NCBI GenBank assembly: GCA_965178525.1
Contig: CBCXVS010000144.1
Coordinates: forward strand, 1 to 18,447
Origin: CBCXVS01 sp965178525
GTDB taxonomy: Bacteria; Tectomicrobia; Entotheonellia; Entotheonellales; Entotheonellaceae
Length of the DNA: 18,447 bases
Reading direction: 5' to 3'
Numbering within the stretch: position 1 is the first letter of the stretch; the number at the start of each line of letters is the position of its first letter. The notes below the pieces were generated by a model. It was not told where the DNA came from. It was given only the letters and a program-made list of their open reading frames with translations, and did no database searches. This document shows, piece by piece, positions 16,296 to 18,447 of the stretch. The position numbers and the translations under genes were made by a program.

Positions 16296-16348
16296 CATGG
16301 CGGCAGAGGAAGGAGGTCCGTTGCTGAGCCGGAAGTGGAGCCGCCATG
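16296..16348. other. Inverted repeat in the operon leader
   Basis: CATGGCGGC (16296-16304) pairs with GCCGCCATG (16340-16348), nine bases with a 35-base loop. Confidence 0.6.
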
Positions 16349-16386
16349 AACGTGGTGCATGATGCCGCTGTGTCACGCTCGCGTGG

Positions 16387-16470
16387 AGCTCCGCCCTCTC
16401 AGTCCCAAAACCAGAGGTCGTGCCCATGCTACGTCGAGTTTGCGGGGCCACATAGCTCCGCCTTCTCAGT
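16387..16470 (+). repeat. 17-bp direct repeat AGCTCCGCCYTCTCAGT
   Basis: Copies at 16387-16403 and 16454-16470 differ at one position and start 67 bases apart. They lie in the region expected to lead into the polysaccharide operon on the minus strand. Could be paired regulator sites or an RNA element; no family recognised. Confidence 0.65.
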
Positions 16471-16503
16471 TACATGGCTGCCTGCAAGTCGTGCGTTCCT
16501 ACA

Positions 16504-16668
16504 GGGGAGAGGGCGTCCACTGGCATGATAAAGACAAATGCCCACCCCCTAGCCGCCAGTGCATAGAAGGTGGGCATCCGATGTGATACAATAAAAGGCT
16601 ATGGGGACGCCCTCCCCATACTACTGGGGCTTGCGTGATGTTGGTTGGCAGCCTGGCACGCAAGCCCT
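16504..16668. ncRNA. Candidate structured RNA with interleaved stems and a competing hairpin
   Basis: Four helices can be read. CACTGGC (16518-16524) pairs with GCCAGTG (16555-16561). ATGCCCACC (16538-16546) pairs with GGTGGGCAT (16569-16577); these two interleave, which is pseudoknot topology. GAGGGCGTCC (16509-16518) closes them with GGACGCCCTC (16605-16614). A local hairpin TATGGGGA/TCCCCATA (16600-16607/16613-16620) uses the same bases as the closing stem, so the two exclude each other. GGGCTTGCGTG (16627-16637) pairs with CACGCAAGCCC (16657-16667). On the minus strand this would be in the leader of the export lipoprotein gene. I recognise no known riboswitch class; strand and transcription are unproven, and a palindromic repeat element is the alternative. 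Confidence 0.4.
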
Positions 16669-16796
16669 GTGCGGGACTCATATGCTCTTCAATGGACACG
16701 AGAAAGCTGGTGTGAGACAGGGCGATCATGTACGATGAGCGCCTCTATACTCCCGATGTCATTCGCTCTCTCTCGTTGCAGTTCCATATCATGCCT

Positions 16797-16802
16797 ATTA
16801 TA
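16797..16802 (-). promoter_or_regulatory. Possible -10 hexamer for the polysaccharide operon
   Basis: A perfect TATAAT on the minus strand (within GCATATAATAGG), but no good -35 hexamer at the usual distance. If used, the transcript would carry a leader of about 830 nt. Confidence 0.25.
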
Positions 16803-17170
16803 TGCTGACATGACGGTAGCCTGCTCGTCATATTGTTACCAATCATAATATGCTAATCTGCAATCTCTATTAATATTCATTATCATATTAAGCTTTTTGA
16901 AATAAGTTTTCAATATAAAAATTAAAATAGTAATGTCATTTTAAAACTTCATTTATTTGTTAATAAAAACAATTTTCTAAAAAGAAGGACAGAAGAATAC
17001 ATACAATTGAAAACAAAATCAAGGAAAAAGATGTAAGAGGTAACGATATTTGATATGATCGTATGAATTTTATGGCCTTTTCTCTATATCGTGTATGCTT
17101 TTTCTTTTATGATGATTCACAACATCCAGCGTGATGTCGCTGGATACATCTCTCGTGCCTCACATCGCTG

Positions 17171-17201
17171 TTTGCCTTGCCGGGGGTGGCTAGTATAGGA
17201 T
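17171..17201 (+). promoter_or_regulatory. Possible sigma-70 promoter of the radical SAM gene
   Basis: TTGCCT followed after about 16 bases by TATAGG (in GGCTAGTATAGGATGG), a short distance before the coding region. Moderate match only. Confidence 0.3.
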
Positions 17202-17237
17202 GGAAGGTGTCAGCCCATGACACGAATGAGGAGCCGT

Positions 17238-18389
17238 ATGCATCGCGTCTACCGACCCCAACAGGTGTGGATCGACCGCCAAGTCGTGGACAGTCCGATT
17301 ACTGCAAATGTCCTGCGGGCGCTGCCGGATGTGCCAACCTCGATCGTTACAGGGGGGCCGTCCGTGAACGTGCCATCGACCCAGGCGGCGCGGATGACGG
17401 TTGCCAAAAAGCACCTCTACCTCACGGCGCAGCAAGGCCGTTTCGTTCGTCCGTGTCCGGGTGCTTCGAGCCGCAACAATACGCAGCAGTTATGTTGCGG
17501 ATATATGATTGTTGATGTCGTCTCGAATTGTAATTACGATTGCACGTATTGTTACTTGCAATACTACATCAACACGCCCTACCTGACGGTCTATGCCAAC
17601 ATCGCGCCACTGTTTGATGAGTTGACGTCCCTTGTGCAGACGCAGCCGCAACCCTGTATCCGTATTGGATCGGGAGAATTTAGCGATAGCTTATCGCTCG
17701 ATCCGCTCACGGGTTTTTCGGGGCTGTTGATTCCGTTTTTGCGGCAATTTCCGACTGTATTGTTTGAGTTTAAAACCAAGAGCGATTTGGTTGATAGCCT
17801 CCTCGATCTCGATCCACAGGGCCGTGTCATGGTCTCGTGGTCGATCAATCCGGAGGCGGTCGTACGGCGGGAAGAGCATAAAACCGCATCGCTTGCCGCC
17901 CGGTTACGGGCGGCGCAACGCTGTCGGGATGCCGGCTATAAAATTGGTCTGCATTTTGACCCGGTCCTCTACTATCCGGGCTGGGAAGCCGATTACGAGC
18001 CCTTTGTGGATCAGGTCTTCCAAGCCCTGGCGCCGGAGGATATCACGACGCTGAGCATGGGGAGTTTACGCTTCGCGCCGGCCCTCAAACCGGTCGTGCG
18101 TACCCGCTTTCCGAACAGCCACTTGATGGACGCCGAACTCTTTCCGGGGCCTGACGGTAAAATGCGGTATTTCAAACCCATCCGGGTGGAGATGTACGCT
18201 AAGATGCGGTCCTGGCTGCGGCGCTACATTGATGACACCCAACTCTATCTGTGCATGGAAAGCCGCGACATTTGGCAACATGTGTTTGGGCAGGCGCCAA
18301 CATGCAGTGCTGAGGTGGAACGCCGCATTCAAGCCGGAGACCGCATCGCGCCCGGCGTTTCAGACCACTTGATCCCCCTAGAGCTGTAA
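17238..18389 (+). CDS. Spore-photoproduct-lyase-like radical SAM protein
   Basis: Member of the SPL family of radical SAM enzymes. The cluster motif is C-x3-C-x2-C in NCNYDCTYCYLQ (C98, C102, C105 from this start), binding a [4Fe-4S] cluster that cleaves S-adenosylmethionine. Family blocks follow: YANIAPLFDEL, IRIGSGEFSDSLSLDPLTG, FEFKTKSD, VSWSINPE, RCRDAGYKIGLHFDPVLYYPGWE. In true SPL a cysteine in an AACTSD-like segment donates the hydrogen atom; the matching place here reads GEFSD, so that Cys seems absent, although C140 in PCIRI is nearby. ATGs at 17217 and 17226 are in frame, but the one at 17238 has GAGGAG five bases upstream and begins at the family-like RVYRPQQVWID. Divergent from the polysaccharide operon. 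Substrate unknown; DNA repair of UV lesions is only one possibility. Confidence 0.88.
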   Translation: MHRVYRPQQVWIDRQVVDSPITANVLRALPDVPTSIVTGGPSVNVPSTQAARMTVAKKHLYLTAQQGRFVRPCPGASSRNNTQQLCCGYMIVDVVSNCNYDCTYCYLQYYINTPYLTVYANIAPLFDELTSLVQTQPQPCIRIGSGEFSDSLSLDPLTGFSGLLIPFLRQFPTVLFEFKTKSDLVDSLLDLDPQGRVMVSWSINPEAVVRREEHKTASLAARLRAAQRCRDAGYKIGLHFDPVLYYPGWEADYEPFVDQVFQALAPEDITTLSMGSLRFAPALKPVVRTRFPNSHLMDAELFPGPDGKMRYFKPIRVEMYAKMRSWLRRYIDDTQLYLCMESRDIWQHVFGQAPTCSAEVERRIQAGDRIAPGVSDHLIPLEL

Positions 18390-18401
18390 GCTCTGAGGGG
18401 G
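18374..18401 (+). terminator. Strong hairpin overlapping the radical SAM stop codon
   Basis: CCCCCTAGAGCT and AGCTCTGAGGGGG pair around GTA with one bulged base, enclosing the TAA stop at 18387-18389. No T-run follows, so intrinsic termination is doubtful; it may instead protect the 3' end of the message. Confidence 0.45.
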
Positions 18402-18447
18402 AGCATTCGGTGATTCTTACACCCCATAGGGATGCCTTCTATAATAG

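Larger units (their letters stand above)
15953..17237. other. 1.28-kb intergenic region between the divergent operon and radical SAM gene
   Basis: No ORF here has convincing codon or protein character. The half nearest the operon (to about 16670) is GC-rich and full of inverted repeats; 16850-17110 is extremely AT-rich. It must contain the promoters for both divergent units and a long leader for the polysaccharide operon. Confidence 0.7.

Noticed and set aside
16509..16614. HDV-like or twister ribozyme
   Set aside because: The interleaved stems suggest it, but the junction lengths and the missing P3-type hairpin do not fit, and no catalytic core motif is visible.
16811..16827. ops/JUMPstart-like GACGGTAGCCTGC, an RfaH-type signal
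   Set aside because: It matches the ops core loosely but is on the plus strand, pointing away from the polysaccharide operon.
1..18447. CRISPR arrays, tRNA or rRNA genes
   Set aside because: No regularly spaced repeats or recognisable tRNA/rRNA cores were seen on either strand.

Overview
The window looks like chromosomal DNA from a Gram-negative bacterium of moderately high GC. The evidence is an outer-membrane export lipoprotein, Shine-Dalgarno sites and ATGA start/stop overlaps. The eight Ns at 2691-2698 show it comes from a scaffolded assembly. No ribosomal or housekeeping gene is present, so I cannot name the taxon.

From about 15950 down to 62, all on the minus strand, lies an exopolysaccharide operon of the type linked to the exosortase A (XrtA/PEP-CTERM) system. 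In transcription order it holds: an OPX export lipoprotein; a Wzc-like chain-length protein; a BY-kinase-like ATPase; an undecaprenyl-phosphate sugar transferase; a DUF3473-type polysaccharide deacetylase; a Wzx-like flippase; a GT2 glycosyltransferase; a CDP-alcohol phosphatidyltransferase-like membrane protein; two SAM methyltransferases; a small unknown ORF; an O-antigen ligase/polymerase; and a second GT2 glycosyltransferase. Most internal junctions overlap by a few bases. Together these would build a repeat unit on undecaprenyl phosphate, decorate it, flip it, polymerise it and export it. No exosortase gene is in the window.

The operon appears to be breaking down. The export lipoprotein has an in-frame TGA where the family carries Trp. 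The ligase has an in-frame TAA. The small ORF has an in-frame TGA. A degenerate IS4-like element sits inside the 3' end of the second methyltransferase gene, flanked by an 11-bp target duplication, and the original gene end can be rebuilt from the two flanks. An IS5-like element, also damaged, lies between the export and chain-length genes. Sequencing or assembly error cannot be excluded for the single-base lesions.

Upstream of the operon, 15953-17237 has no credible gene. It holds several strong inverted repeats, including an interleaved (pseudoknot-like) pair with a mutually exclusive hairpin, a 17-bp direct repeat, and a very AT-rich island (about 16850-17110). Divergent from the operon, on the plus strand, is a spore-photoproduct-lyase-like radical SAM protein that appears to lack the cysteine used by true SPL as hydrogen donor. 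A strong hairpin overlaps its stop codon.
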